Positions 1 to 9,521 of a stretch of 28,412 nt of DNA are shown here, piece by piece. A model generated the notes under the pieces. The model did not search any database and was not told where the DNA came from. It saw only the letters and a list, made by a program, of their open reading frames with translations. Made by a program: the position numbers and the translations under genes. Every line of letters starts with the position of its first letter. The stretch's first letter is position 1. Origin of the DNA: Propionibacterium sp. (GTDB taxonomy: Bacteria; Actinomycetota; Actinomycetes; Propionibacteriales; Propionibacteriaceae). Where the stretch lies: positions 1 through 28,412 of the forward strand of contig DURG01000326.1 in NCBI GenBank assembly GCA_012837465.1, written 5' to 3'.

Positions 1-35
1 CGCTCAGGGAGCAGCGGGGATCGCGGCCTAAACCG

Positions 36-100
36 GCTGCGGGGGCCCTTCGACGTGTCACGGTCCTCGCAAGCTCGGACGCGACACGCTCAGGGACCAG
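36..100. repeat. Interspersed palindromic repeat, GGTCCCTGAGCG family, copy 1
   Basis: The left end GCTGCGGGGGCCCTTCG (36-52) and right end CGCTCAGGGACCAG (87-100) recur with the same order and orientation at 21454-21502. The middle holds a hairpin core, TCCTCGCAAGCTCGGA (64-79), flanked by cgtgtc and gacacg arms. The same 16-mer is found at 5248-5263 and, reversed, near 15130. A variant right end (CGCTCAGGGAGCAG) occupies bases 1-14, so the window probably opens inside another copy. There is no coding potential. The element lies downstream of the ctaB stop and could influence 3' end formation, but nothing in the sequence shows a function. Confidence 0.7.
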
Positions 101-129
101 GCTGGGGCCAAGGCCGAAGACGAGCTGCA

Positions 130-172
130 GGCGCCCCTTCGTCGTTCGCTGGCGCTTACGCTCAGGGACCAG
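130..172. repeat. Interspersed palindromic repeat, GGTCCCTGAGCG family, copy 2
   Basis: This shorter copy runs from GCGCCCCTTCG to CGCTCAGGGACCAG (159-172) and ends two bases before the ctaB stop codon. It contains a gcgcc/ggcgc inverted repeat around an internal loop, so it can fold as a hairpin just after ctaB. It has no U-run and is not a classical intrinsic terminator. Together with copy 1 it fills the 174 bases in front of the first gene; I see nothing else there. Confidence 0.6.
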
Positions 173-174
173 GG

Positions 175-1095
175 TCAGGTGATGAGCGGGTCGATGGCGA
201 CGGCGAGGAAGAGGATCGCCAGATACGTGTTCGAGTAGTGGAAGAGCTTCATCGCCTTCAACTGCGCACCGTCGAGGCCGGCGTTCGCGCGGCGCCACAG
301 CTGGACCGCCTCCCACAGGAAGACCGCTCCGCTGACGGCCGCGACGGCGGGATACAGCCAGCCGGTCGGGGTCACGCGCCACAGCAGGAGCGACACCACG
401 ACGGTGGCCAGCGTGTACCAGAAGATCTGCGCGGCGACCTGGGGCGCGGTGCGTACCACGGGCAGCATCGGGACGTCGGCGGCGGCGTAGTCCTCCTTGT
501 AGCGGAACGCCAGCGCCCAGGTGTGGGGCGGCGTCCAGAGGAAGACGACGGCGAACAGGATGAACGGCGGCCAGGCGATCGAACCGGTCACGGCCGTCCA
601 ACCGATGAGGGGCGGGAAGCAGCCGGCGATGCCGCCCCAGACGATGTTCTGGGAGGTGCGGCGCTTCAACCACATGGTGTAGACGAACACGTAGAACGCG
701 TTTGCCACCAGCGCGAGGATGGCCGAGAGCCAGTTGGCGCCGAAGCCGAGCACGAGCGTGGCCAGCACGCCCAGCACCACGCCGAAGGCCAGCGCGTTGC
801 GGGTGGAGACCTGGTGGCGCGGCACGGGCCGACGGCGGGTGCGGCGCATGATCTCGTCGATGTCGGCGTCGAGCACGCAGTTGAAGGTGTTGGCGGAGCC
901 GGCTGCGAACATGCCGCCGAGCATCGTCCAGGCGATCAACTGCCACGGGGGCAGGCCCCCCGCAGCCAGGAACATGGCGGGGACCGTCGTGACCAGCAGC
1001 AGTTCGATGATGCGGGGCTTCGTCAGTGCGACGTATGCCTTCACCACGTCGCCGAAACCCGCTCCTACAGGCTGGGCCTGAGCCTCGACCGCCAA
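175..1095 (-). CDS. ctaB: Protoheme IX farnesyltransferase (heme O synthase)
   Basis: A 306-residue member of the UbiA prenyltransferase family that transfers a farnesyl group to heme b to make heme O, a precursor of heme A for aa3 oxidases. The first prenyl-diphosphate/Mg motif N-x3-D-x3-D is visible as NCVLDADID (N72, D76, D80), followed by the basic run RRTRRRP. The rest is strongly hydrophobic, consistent with a polytopic membrane enzyme, and the length is normal for the family. The start appears to be TTG at 1095: an AGAGG ribosome binding site lies 6 nt upstream, and the usual N-terminal region before VKAYVALTKPR is retained. It is divergent from zwf. In many actinobacteria tkt and tal lie between ctaB and zwf; here they do not. 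A -10-like TACACT at 1135-1140 would give a leader of about 30 nt. Confidence 0.95.
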   Translation of the reverse strand: MAVEAQAQPVGAGFGDVVKAYVALTKPRIIELLLVTTVPAMFLAAGGLPPWQLIAWTMLGGMFAAGSANTFNCVLDADIDEIMRRTRRRPVPRHQVSTRNALAFGVVLGVLATLVLGFGANWLSAILALVANAFYVFVYTMWLKRRTSQNIVWGGIAGCFPPLIGWTAVTGSIAWPPFILFAVVFLWTPPHTWALAFRYKEDYAAADVPMLPVVRTAPQVAAQIFWYTLATVVVSLLLWRVTPTGWLYPAVAAVSGAVFLWEAVQLWRRANAGLDGAQLKAMKLFHYSNTYLAILFLAVAIDPLIT

Positions 1096-1134
1096 CGCAC
1101 ACCTCTGATCCGACTGAACACGTACCTCCGTGGC

Positions 1135-1140
1135 AGTGTA
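1135..1140 (-). promoter_or_regulatory. Candidate -10 element for ctaB
   Basis: TACACT on the minus strand, 39 nt before the TTG start, would leave room for a leader carrying AGAGG. No good -35 is visible. Immediately upstream is a perfect small hairpin, CCGCG-TTTT-CGCGG (1142-1155), within the divergent ctaB/zwf spacer. Confidence 0.4.
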
Positions 1141-1226
1141 TCCGCGTTTTCGCGGCAGACCTAAGCTGCGTAGTCAGCGCCCACGCCTCGGATGTCGATT
1201 CCCTTCCCCACCTCACTGGGTGGGGT

Positions 1227-1232
1227 TAGTGT
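1227..1232 (+). promoter_or_regulatory. Candidate -10 element for a leaderless zwf transcript
   Basis: TAGTGT ends 8 nt before the ATG at 1241, the spacing expected if transcription begins at or beside the start codon. No good -35 is seen. A second -10-like hexamer, TAAGCT, lies at 1162-1167 and would give a leadered transcript instead. Confidence 0.35.
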
Positions 1233-1240
1233 TGTCCCTG

Positions 1241-2770
1241 ATGAACGCCTACAACAATCCCCTGCGCAATCCACAGGATCGGCGCCTGCCTCGGATCGCC
1301 GGCCCGTGCGTGCTCGTGATCTTCGGTGTCACCGGTGACCTGTCCCGGAAGAAGCTCATGCCGGCGGTCTACGACCTCGCCAACCGCGGCCTCCTCCCAC
1401 CGGGCTTCGCGTTGGTCGGCTTCGCCCGCCGCGACTGGGCGAACCAGGACTTCGCACAGCAGGTGCATGACGCGGTCAAGGAGAATGCGCGCACCGAGTT
1501 CCGCGAGGAGGTCTGGGAGCAACTCCTGGAGGGCATCCGCTTCGTGTCGGGCTCCTTCGACGATGACGCCGCCTTTGCGCGGCTGGGCGAGACGATCCGC
1601 GAGCTCGACGAGACCCGCGGCACCGGCGGCAACCACGCGTTCTACCTGTCGATCCCGCCGTCGGGCTTCGAGACGGTGATGACCATGCTGCGCAAGCATG
1701 GCCTCACCGAGGGTGGCGAGGACAACTGGAACCGCGTCGTCATCGAGAAGCCGTTCGGCCACGATCTGCAATCGGCCAAGGAACTCGACGACGTGGTCAG
1801 TGCCCTCTTCGAGCCCCACGAGGTGTTCCGCATCGACCACTACCTGGGCAAGGAGACGGTCCAGAACATCTTGGCGTTGCGGTTCGCGAACCAGATGTTC
1901 GAGCCCATCTGGAACAACCACTACGTCAGCCACGTGGAGATCACGATGGCCGAGGACATCGGCATCGGCGGCCGCGCCGGCTACTTCGACGGCATCGGCA
2001 TCGCCCGCGACGTGATGCAGAACCATCTCCTGCAGTTGCTGGCGCTGGCAGCGATGGAGGAGCCCACCAGCTTCGAGGCCTCACAGCTACGCACTGAGAA
2101 GAAGAAGGTGCTGGCCGCGGCCCGGGTCCCCGAGCCCTACGACCTCCACACCGCCCGCGGCCAGTACGCGGCCGGGTGGCAGGGCGGCAAGCCGGTCATC
2201 GGTTACCTCGAGGAGGAGGGCGTGTCCGCGGATTCGGGCACCGAGACCTATGCCGCGATCCGCGTCGACATCGACAACCGACGGTGGGCCGGCGTCCCCT
2301 TCTACCTGCGGACCGCCAAGCGGCTGCCGCGGCGCGTGACGGAGGTGGCGCTCAGCTTCAAGCGGGCCCCGCACCTGCCGTTCACGGCCACGGACACCGA
2401 GGAACTCGGCACCAACGCCCTGGTGATGCGCATCCAGCCCGACGAGGGCGTCACCCTGCGCTTCGGCGCGAAGGTGCCGGGCACCCAGATGGAGATCCGC
2501 GAGGTGTCGATGGATTTCGGCTACGGCGGCTCCTTCACCGAATCATCCCCCGAGGCCTACGAACGCCTCATCCTCGACGTCCTCCTCGGTGATCCGCCGC
2601 TGTTCCCGCAGCAGGAGGAGGTTGAGCTCAGCTGGAAGATCCTCGACCCCGTCCTCGAGTACTGGGCCTCGCTCGACGAGCAGCCCGAGCAGTACGAGGC
2701 CGGCACCTGGGGCCCCCGCTCGGGCCTCGAGATGCTGGCCCGCGACGGTTTCAAGTGGCGTCGGCCTTAA
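1241..2770 (+). CDS. zwf: Glucose-6-phosphate 1-dehydrogenase
   Basis: A 509-residue cytosolic enzyme that oxidises glucose-6-phosphate to 6-phosphoglucono-lactone with NADP+, the entry step of the oxidative pentose phosphate pathway. The dinucleotide-binding motif FGVTGDLSRKK lies at residues 28-38, EKPFGHDL follows at about 172-179, and the G6PDH signature RIDHYLGKE spans 200-208. The frame is open back to 1130, but family similarity begins at NPLRNPQDRRLPRIAGP, so ATG 1241 is chosen. An in-frame GTG at 1229 is a possible alternative. No clear ribosome binding site precedes the ATG, consistent with a leaderless start. opcA and pgl follow directly, and opcA's AAGGAG overlaps the zwf stop codon, so the three are very probably one operon. 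Confidence 0.97.
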   Translation: MNAYNNPLRNPQDRRLPRIAGPCVLVIFGVTGDLSRKKLMPAVYDLANRGLLPPGFALVGFARRDWANQDFAQQVHDAVKENARTEFREEVWEQLLEGIRFVSGSFDDDAAFARLGETIRELDETRGTGGNHAFYLSIPPSGFETVMTMLRKHGLTEGGEDNWNRVVIEKPFGHDLQSAKELDDVVSALFEPHEVFRIDHYLGKETVQNILALRFANQMFEPIWNNHYVSHVEITMAEDIGIGGRAGYFDGIGIARDVMQNHLLQLLALAAMEEPTSFEASQLRTEKKKVLAAARVPEPYDLHTARGQYAAGWQGGKPVIGYLEEEGVSADSGTETYAAIRVDIDNRRWAGVPFYLRTAKRLPRRVTEVALSFKRAPHLPFTATDTEELGTNALVMRIQPDEGVTLRFGAKVPGTQMEIREVSMDFGYGGSFTESSPEAYERLILDVLLGDPPLFPQQEEVELSWKILDPVLEYWASLDEQPEQYEAGTWGPRSGLEMLARDGFKWRRP

Positions 2771-2781
2771 GGAGTAGTGCC

Positions 2782-3687
2782 ATGATCACCGAACTGACCG
2801 ACACCTCGAGCCGCGACATCGCCGCGGCCCTCATCAAGGCCCGCCGCACCGTCGGCACCGCCTCCGGCCTCGTGCTGACCCTGCTCATCGTCACCGACGG
2901 CGAGCACTTCGACGAGGTGCTCGCCGCGGCCCAGGCCTCCGCCACCGCGCACCCGTCGCGCGTCATCGTGGTGACCTACGTCGATGCCGAGAAACCTCAA
3001 CTCGACGCCACCATCCAGGTGGGCGAGGGCCATCCGGGAGACCTGCTGATCCTGCGTCTCCATGGCCGGCTGCGCGAGCACGGCGATTCCATCTGCCTGC
3101 CGCTGCTGCTGCCGGACTCCCCCACCATCGTGTGGTGGCCCAACAACGCCCCGGACAACCTCGCGCTGGACCCGATCGGCTCACTCGCCGACCGCCGCAT
3201 CACTGATGCAGCCAGCGCCCCGGATCCGCAGGAAGCCCTCATCCGACGCGCCCGCAACCACGCCGCCGGCGACACCGACCTCACCTGGACCCGGCTCACC
3301 CGGTGGCGCGCGTTGCTGGCCGCCTCCCTGGAGCAGACCAGGGCCACCATCACCGGCGCCTGCGTGCGCTCGGCGCCGGACAACGCGCCGGCCACCCTCC
3401 TCGCGGCCTGGCTCAGCGACCGCCTCGGCGTGGACGTCACGCGCGTCGACGGCGACGGGATCGGCGTCAACGAGGTGGTGCTGAACACCGACGACGGCGA
3501 CATCGTGCTGAGCCGCGTGCGCGAGGGCACCGCCCATTACCGGGTGCCCGGCGAACCAGAGCGCAGCGTCGCCCTACGCCGCCGCCCGCTGACCGACCTC
3601 CTCACGGAGGAACTGCAGCGCATGGACGCCGACGACATCTTCGAGCGGACCGTCCAGAAGGTTCTCGAGGATTCGGAGGCGAGCTAG
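2782..3687 (+). CDS. opcA: Glucose-6-phosphate dehydrogenase assembly protein OpcA
   Basis: A 301-residue protein of the OpcA family, known in cyanobacteria and actinobacteria as a factor required for activity or oligomerisation of G6PDH. Recognition rests on position between zwf and pgl and on the conserved block around VWWPNNAPDN...DPIGSLADRRITDA, typical of the actinobacterial family. No catalytic motif is visible. The start is ATG 2782: AAGGAG (2769-2774) ends 7 nt upstream and begins on the zwf stop codon. An upstream in-frame start at 2755 would overlap zwf and bury the ribosome binding site. Translational coupling to zwf is likely. The stop codon abuts the pgl ATG. Confidence 0.93.
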   Translation: MITELTDTSSRDIAAALIKARRTVGTASGLVLTLLIVTDGEHFDEVLAAAQASATAHPSRVIVVTYVDAEKPQLDATIQVGEGHPGDLLILRLHGRLREHGDSICLPLLLPDSPTIVWWPNNAPDNLALDPIGSLADRRITDAASAPDPQEALIRRARNHAAGDTDLTWTRLTRWRALLAASLEQTRATITGACVRSAPDNAPATLLAAWLSDRLGVDVTRVDGDGIGVNEVVLNTDDGDIVLSRVREGTAHYRVPGEPERSVALRRRPLTDLLTEELQRMDADDIFERTVQKVLEDSEAS

Positions 3688-4419
3688 ATGTTCACCCGCG
3701 TGGTGCGGCTCAAGGACGCCGCAGACGTCAGCCGCGTCGTGGCTGAGCGGCTACTGGCGCGCATGATCGACCTCCAGGGCAAGCAGGACACCGTGCACAT
3801 CTGCCTCACGGGCGGCAACGCGGCCAATGCCATGTACGAGGAGCTGGCCACCCTCGTCGAGGGATCGGAGTTGGATGCCTCGCGCCTCCAACTGTGGTGG
3901 GGCGACGAGCGGTTCGTCCCGGCGACCGACCCTGAGCGGAACTCGCAGCAGGCCATCAGCCGACTGGCGCGCACGGTGTCGATCAAGTCGGCCGACACCC
4001 ACATGATGGCGGCCAAGGACGGCCGCAAGGACAGCCACGAATCCGCCGCGGAGTACGAGGCGGAGTTGGGCGACACCAGCTTCGACATCACGCTGCTGGG
4101 CATCGGCGAGGACGGTCATGTGGCGTCCATCTTCCCGAACCACCCCAGCTTCGAGGTGACGGGCCGGGCAGTCATCGGCGTCGAGGACAGCCCCAAGGAG
4201 CCGACCGAGCGCATCTCGCTGACCATCCCCACGCTGAACCGCGCGGACGAGGTGTGGATGATGGCCACCGGTGAGGCCAAGGCAGCTGCCGTGGCACGCT
4301 CGCTCAGCGGGGACGAGTCGGTCCCCGGAGCCCATGTGCAGGGCCGGGTGGCGACGTACTGGTTCCTGGACGCAGGCGCTGCGGCCGGTCTCCCGGCGCA
4401 GTACGCCTGCACGTTCTGA
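3688..4419 (+). CDS. pgl: 6-phosphogluconolactonase
   Basis: A 243-residue lactonase of the glucosamine/galactosamine-6-phosphate isomerase fold (DevB type). It hydrolyses the lactone made by Zwf to 6-phosphogluconate. Visible family motifs are LTGGNAANAMYEEL near the N terminus, the active-site block LWWGDERFVP, and LLGIGEDGHVASIFPNHP, which carries the catalytic region. The length is normal. The ATG follows the opcA TAG with no gap, and GGAGG lies about 8 nt upstream inside opcA, so translation is probably coupled. It converges on rbpA with only 3 nt between the two stop codons and no terminator hairpin between them. Confidence 0.95.
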   Translation: MFTRVVRLKDAADVSRVVAERLLARMIDLQGKQDTVHICLTGGNAANAMYEELATLVEGSELDASRLQLWWGDERFVPATDPERNSQQAISRLARTVSIKSADTHMMAAKDGRKDSHESAAEYEAELGDTSFDITLLGIGEDGHVASIFPNHPSFEVTGRAVIGVEDSPKEPTERISLTIPTLNRADEVWMMATGEAKAAAVARSLSGDESVPGAHVQGRVATYWFLDAGAAAGLPAQYACTF

Positions 4420-4422
4420 TCG

Positions 4423-4779
4423 TCAGTAGATGACCTCGCCCGCGGCGCGGCGGGCGCGGAGTGCAGTGACGGCCTCTTCCAGGATCTGGGCGGCCTCGGC
4501 GTCGGTGCGACGCTCCTTCACGTAGGCCAGGTGCGTCTTGTAGGGAACGATCTTCGGCGGCGGAGGGGGGTTGTCCTGGTCCATGTTCGCCGGGAGGCCG
4601 CACCGCGGGCAGTCCCACGATTCGGGAACCTGGGCATCTGCCGCGAACGCCGGGCTGGTCACGTGACCGCCAGCGCAGAAATACGACACATGCATACGGG
4701 GTGCTGCTTCGCCGCGCTCGGCCTCTCCCATGGGACCTGCGCCGACCCGGCTACCACGAATGGCGTTGCCACCTGCCAC
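4423..4779 (-). CDS. rbpA: RNA polymerase-binding protein RbpA
   Basis: A 118-residue actinobacterial protein that binds the principal sigma factor and RNA polymerase and stabilises the open complex. The N terminus (AIRGSRVGAG) matches the family's RALRGSRLG-type tail. The zinc-ribbon ligands resemble the Streptomyces form: C and H in FCAGGH and two cysteines in CPRC. The C-terminal sigma-interacting helix begins near THLAYVKERRTDAEAAQIL. The basic linker looks weaker than in Mycobacterium: the usual K-K-x-K-P-P-R-T-H-W-D pattern is P-K-I-V-P-Y-K-T-H-L-A here. The start is GTG at 4779, with GGAG about 9 nt upstream. It lies 47 nt behind secG on the same strand, and that spacer contains two near-identical 14-bp direct repeats (ATCATCACAMCCTC). 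Confidence 0.92.
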   Translation of the reverse strand: MAGGNAIRGSRVGAGPMGEAERGEAAPRMHVSYFCAGGHVTSPAFAADAQVPESWDCPRCGLPANMDQDNPPPPPKIVPYKTHLAYVKERRTDAEAAQILEEAVTALRARRAAGEVIY

Positions 4780-4826
4780 TTTGCTGTTCTCCTACTACGA
4801 GGTTGTGATGATTGAGGGTGTGATGA

Positions 4827-5087
4827 TCAGGCGCCGATGCGGTACAGCACCAGCAGACCGATGATGGTCAGGAGCCATACGAGTGCAAGCACCACGGTGA
4901 TCCGGTCGAGCCGGCGTTCGGCGGTGGACACGCCACCCATCGAAGTCGACATACCGCCACCGAACAGATCAGACATTCCGCCGCCACGGCCTTTGTGGAG
5001 GAGGACGGTGGCCGCAAGGAGGATACTGAGGATCACGACAATGACCGACAGCGTCATAATGGGCCAAGACACCAAGGGGACAATCAC
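4827..5087 (-). CDS. secG: Preprotein translocase subunit SecG
   Basis: An 86-residue (or 76-residue) inner-membrane subunit of the SecYEG channel. Two hydrophobic helices are visible (about residues 9-30 and 64-83), joined by the SecG loop HKGRGGGMSDLFGGG, whose pattern of glycines before an LFGGG is diagnostic. The start chosen is GTG 5087 because a TAGGCT -10 box lies exactly 7 nt upstream, suggesting a leaderless message; ATG 5057 is the alternative and would give 76 residues, close to the usual length. It sits downstream of tpiA, separated by a 200-bp spacer holding a large palindromic repeat, in the gap-pgk-tpiA-secG order common in actinobacteria. Confidence 0.92.
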   Translation of the reverse strand: MIVPLVSWPIMTLSVIVVILSILLAATVLLHKGRGGGMSDLFGGGMSTSMGGVSTAERRLDRITVVLALVWLLTIIGLLVLYRIGA

Positions 5088-5094
5088 GGGTCAT

Positions 5095-5100
5095 AGCCTA
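5095..5100 (-). promoter_or_regulatory. Candidate -10 element for leaderless secG
   Basis: TAGGCT on the minus strand, 7 nt before the GTG at 5087. The same hexamer and spacing precede uvrC. No convincing -35 is visible. It would let secG-rbpA be transcribed independently of the glycolytic genes, despite the hairpin behind tpiA. Confidence 0.45.
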
Positions 5101-5154
5101 ACCGACAAGGTCGAATTATCCACATCGGGGACAGCCGGGAATGAGCGTTCTCGT

Positions 5155-5280
5155 TGGTTGAGCCTGTGAGGCCTGCGAACAGGTCGAAACCCGGTGGGCT
5201 GACAGGCAGGCTGCTTGTCAGCTCACCGGGTTTCGACATGACCACGCTCCTCGCAAGCTCGGAGGTGGCAGGCTCAACCA
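5155..5280. repeat. Interspersed palindromic repeat, TTTCGAC/CTCAACCA family, with a long stem-loop
   Basis: The outer arms tggttgagcctg (5155-5166) and caggctcaacca (5269-5280) are perfect inverted repeats. Inside them, 5183-5204 and 5216-5237 form a 22-bp stem with one mismatch and an 11-nt loop, an unusually strong hairpin. A 19-bp core, CTCCTCGCAAGCTCGGAGG (5247-5265), is identical in reverse orientation at 15128-15146. The element lies between the tpiA stop and the secG start and makes up most of the 200-bp spacer. It lacks a U-tract, but could block or process readthrough from gap-pgk-tpiA. Its function is not shown by the sequence. Confidence 0.8.
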
Positions 5281-5287
5281 GTGGGGA

Positions 5288-6066
5288 TCAGAACTGGTAG
5301 AAGCGCACGATCGCCGCGAACTCCTCCGGCTGGAGGCTCGCCCCGCCGACGAGGGCGCCGTCGATGTCGGGCTGGCCCATGATCTGGGCCACGTTGCCGG
5401 ACTTCACGGAGCCGCCGTACTGGATGCGCACGGACTCGGCGGTGGCCTCGTCGTAGAGTTCGGCGACCTCCTTGCGGATGGCGCCGCACACCTCCTGGGC
5501 GTCGTCCGGGGTGGCGACCTCGCCGGTGCCGATGGCCCAGACGGGCTCGTAGGCGATCACGAGGCCGGCGACCTGCTCGGCCGTCAGGTTGGCGAGCGTA
5601 CCGCGCACCTGGCCCAGGGTGTACTCGACGTGCTCACCGGCCTTGCGGATGTCGAGGCCCTCCCCCACGCAGATGATGGGGGTCATGCCGGCGGCCAGCA
5701 CCTTGGCGGCCTTGGCGTTGATGAGCGCGTCGTCCTCGCCGTAGTACTGGCGGCGCTCGGAGTGGCCGACGATGACGTACTGCACGCCGAGCTTCGACAG
5801 CATGGTGGTCGAGATTTCGCCGGTGTAGGCGCCGTTGTCGTGCTGCGACACGTTCTGGGCACCGAGGCCGAACTTCAGGCGGTCACCGTCGATGAGGGTG
5901 CGCACGGTGCGGAGATCGGTGAAGGGGACGCACAGCACGGCGTCGGACTTCTCCGGATCCCATTCCTTGTCGACTAGGGTGAAGTGGAGCTTCTCCACGA
6001 GGCCGGTGGCCTCGATGTGGTCGATGTTCATCTTCCAGTTGCCGGCCATGATGGGCTTGCGGGTCA

Positions 6067-6067
<1 letters not shown>
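5288..6067 (-). CDS. tpiA: Triosephosphate isomerase
   Basis: A 259-residue TIM-barrel enzyme that interconverts dihydroxyacetone phosphate and glyceraldehyde-3-phosphate. Catalytic residues are all present: N10 and K12 in GNWKMN, H102 in VGHSERR, and E174 in AYEPVWAIGTG, followed by the phosphate-binding YGGSV. The start ATG overlaps the pgk stop codon (ATGA, 1-nt overlap), so translation is coupled to pgk. It is the last gene before the palindromic repeat at 5155-5280, which may mark the end of the glycolytic message. Confidence 0.97.
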
Positions 6068-7281
<1,214 letters not shown>

Positions 7282-7317
7282 TTCGGTCCTCTTTCTCTTC
7301 GGATTCCTTGTAGGTGA

Positions 7318-7357
7318 CGACGGCCCTGCAACCCCGTGAGGGGCCGCAGGGCCGTCG
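7318..7357 (-). terminator. Strong stem-loop between gap and pgk (attenuator or processing site)
   Basis: CGACGGCCCTGC (7318-7329) and GCAGGGCCGTCG (7346-7357) form a perfect 12-bp stem. Its apex contains a second CCCC/GGGG pairing around GTGA. On the minus strand the stem is followed by TCACCTACAAGG, not a run of U, so a classical intrinsic terminator is unlikely. Its position, after the gap stop and before the pgk ribosome binding site, fits partial attenuation or mRNA processing that would give gap more message than pgk-tpiA. That role is inference. Confidence 0.6.
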
Positions 7358-7381
7358 GCTAAGCCACGAGAGTGGGTTTGA

Positions 7382-8377
<996 letters not shown>

Positions 8378-8433
8378 GAGGATTGAATCCCTTTCGAGCT
8401 ACCGAGCGCACGAATGCGCAGTTGGACACCTTC

Positions 8434-8461
8434 ATCCTAACGACTTGCTCATCTCGGGCAA
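8434..8461 (-). promoter_or_regulatory. Candidate sigma-A-type promoter of gap
   Basis: Minus-strand -35 TTGCCC (8456-8461), 16-bp spacer, -10 TAGGAT (8434-8439). It would give a leader of roughly 50 nt before the gap ATG. An imperfect inverted repeat, TGCGCA-ttc-GTGCGC, lies between it and the start codon. Confidence 0.55.
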
Positions 8462-8490
8462 GACGGGGGTCGGTATTGGTGTGCGGTTTT

Positions 8491-9471
8491 TCAGCCGTCC
8501 TGGAGGTCTGCAGGCAGGCTGGCCTCCGTCGTCGGAACCCCCCGCTCCTCCGCCACCTTGTCAGCAGTGGCAAGCAGCCTACGGATCCGCCCTGCAATGG
8601 CGTCCTTGGTCAGCGGTGGCTCGTGCAGGCGGCCCAGTTCCTCGAGGCTTGCCTGGCGATGCTGCAGGCGCAGGGTGCCGGCGGCGCGGAGGTGGTCCGG
8701 CACCTCGTCGCCGAGGATCTCCATGGCGCGCTCGACGCGGGCGCTGGCCGCGACGGCGGCGCGGGCCGAGCGGCGCAGGTTGGCGTCGTCGAAGTTGGCG
8801 AGCCGGTTGACGGAGGCGCGGACCTCTCGGCGGCGGCGGCGCTCCTCCCAGAGGATGCGGGTCTCGCCGGCACCCATGCGGGTGAGCAGTTCGGCGATGT
8901 GGTCGCCGTCGCGGATGACGGCGCGCTCCACACCGCGGACCTCGCGGGACTTGACGGCGACGCCCAGCCGACGCGCGGTGCCGATGAGGGCCAGGGAGGC
9001 CTCGGAGCCGGGGCAGGTGATCTCCAGCGACATGGAGCGGCCGGGCTCGGTGAGCGAGCCGCGGGCGAGGAAGGCGCCGCGCCAGACGGCCACGGCATCC
9101 GCGACGGAGCCGCCGACGACGATGGGCGGCAGGCCGCGCACGGGCCTGCGGAGCTGGTCGACCAGGCCGGTCATGCGGGCGAGTTGCTCACCGCCCTGCA
9201 CGGCGCGCACCGTGTAGCGGGGGCCGCGCCGGATCCCGGACGCGTTGATCACGAGCAGGTCGGTGTCGATGTCGTACAGGTCAGCGATGAAGCTGCGCAG
9301 CCGGCGTGCGGCGGCGCCGGTGTCGAGTTCGGCCTCGACGACGATGCGCCCGCCCACGAGGTGCAGCCCCCCGGCGAAGCGCAGCATCGCCGCGACCTCC
9401 GCCCGCCGCACGGACGGGTGGGGCGCGACGACGGAGGCCAGCTCGGCCTTCACCTTCTGCGTCAGAGCCAT
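8491..9471 (-). CDS. whiA: DNA-binding protein WhiA
   Basis: A 326-residue regulator with an N-terminal fold related to LAGLIDADG homing endonucleases and a C-terminal helix-turn-helix. It is conserved across Gram-positive bacteria, needed for sporulation septation in Streptomyces, and linked to division elsewhere. The characteristic start MALTQKVKAELASV, the GGLHLV and AVWRGAFLARGSLTEP segments, and the C-terminal LEELGRLHEPPLTKDAIAGR are all visible. The ATG at 9471 is chosen because family similarity begins exactly there, although no Shine-Dalgarno sequence is evident. The open frame continues upstream to 10011 only as out-of-frame readthrough of yvcK. It lies 50 nt downstream of yvcK in the conserved rapZ-yvcK-whiA order. 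Confidence 0.95.
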   Translation of the reverse strand: MALTQKVKAELASVVAPHPSVRRAEVAAMLRFAGGLHLVGGRIVVEAELDTGAAARRLRSFIADLYDIDTDLLVINASGIRRGPRYTVRAVQGGEQLARMTGLVDQLRRPVRGLPPIVVGGSVADAVAVWRGAFLARGSLTEPGRSMSLEITCPGSEASLALIGTARRLGVAVKSREVRGVERAVIRDGDHIAELLTRMGAGETRILWEERRRRREVRASVNRLANFDDANLRRSARAAVAASARVERAMEILGDEVPDHLRAAGTLRLQHRQASLEELGRLHEPPLTKDAIAGRIRRLLATADKVAEERGVPTTEASLPADLQDG

Positions 9472-9521
9472 GTGGGGAAGTCTGCCACACCCGCCCAGCA
9501 GCCCGCCGGGCCCGTTGGCGG

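Noticed and set aside
55..1164. Open frame on the plus strand across ctaB
   Set aside because: It is antisense to a well-supported membrane enzyme and has no recognisable domain; its composition is typical of a GC-driven shadow frame.
1130..1240. N-terminal extension of zwf from 1130
   Set aside because: The extra 37 codons have no G6PDH similarity, and the frame runs through the divergent promoter region; ATG 1241 fits the family and a -10 at 1227.
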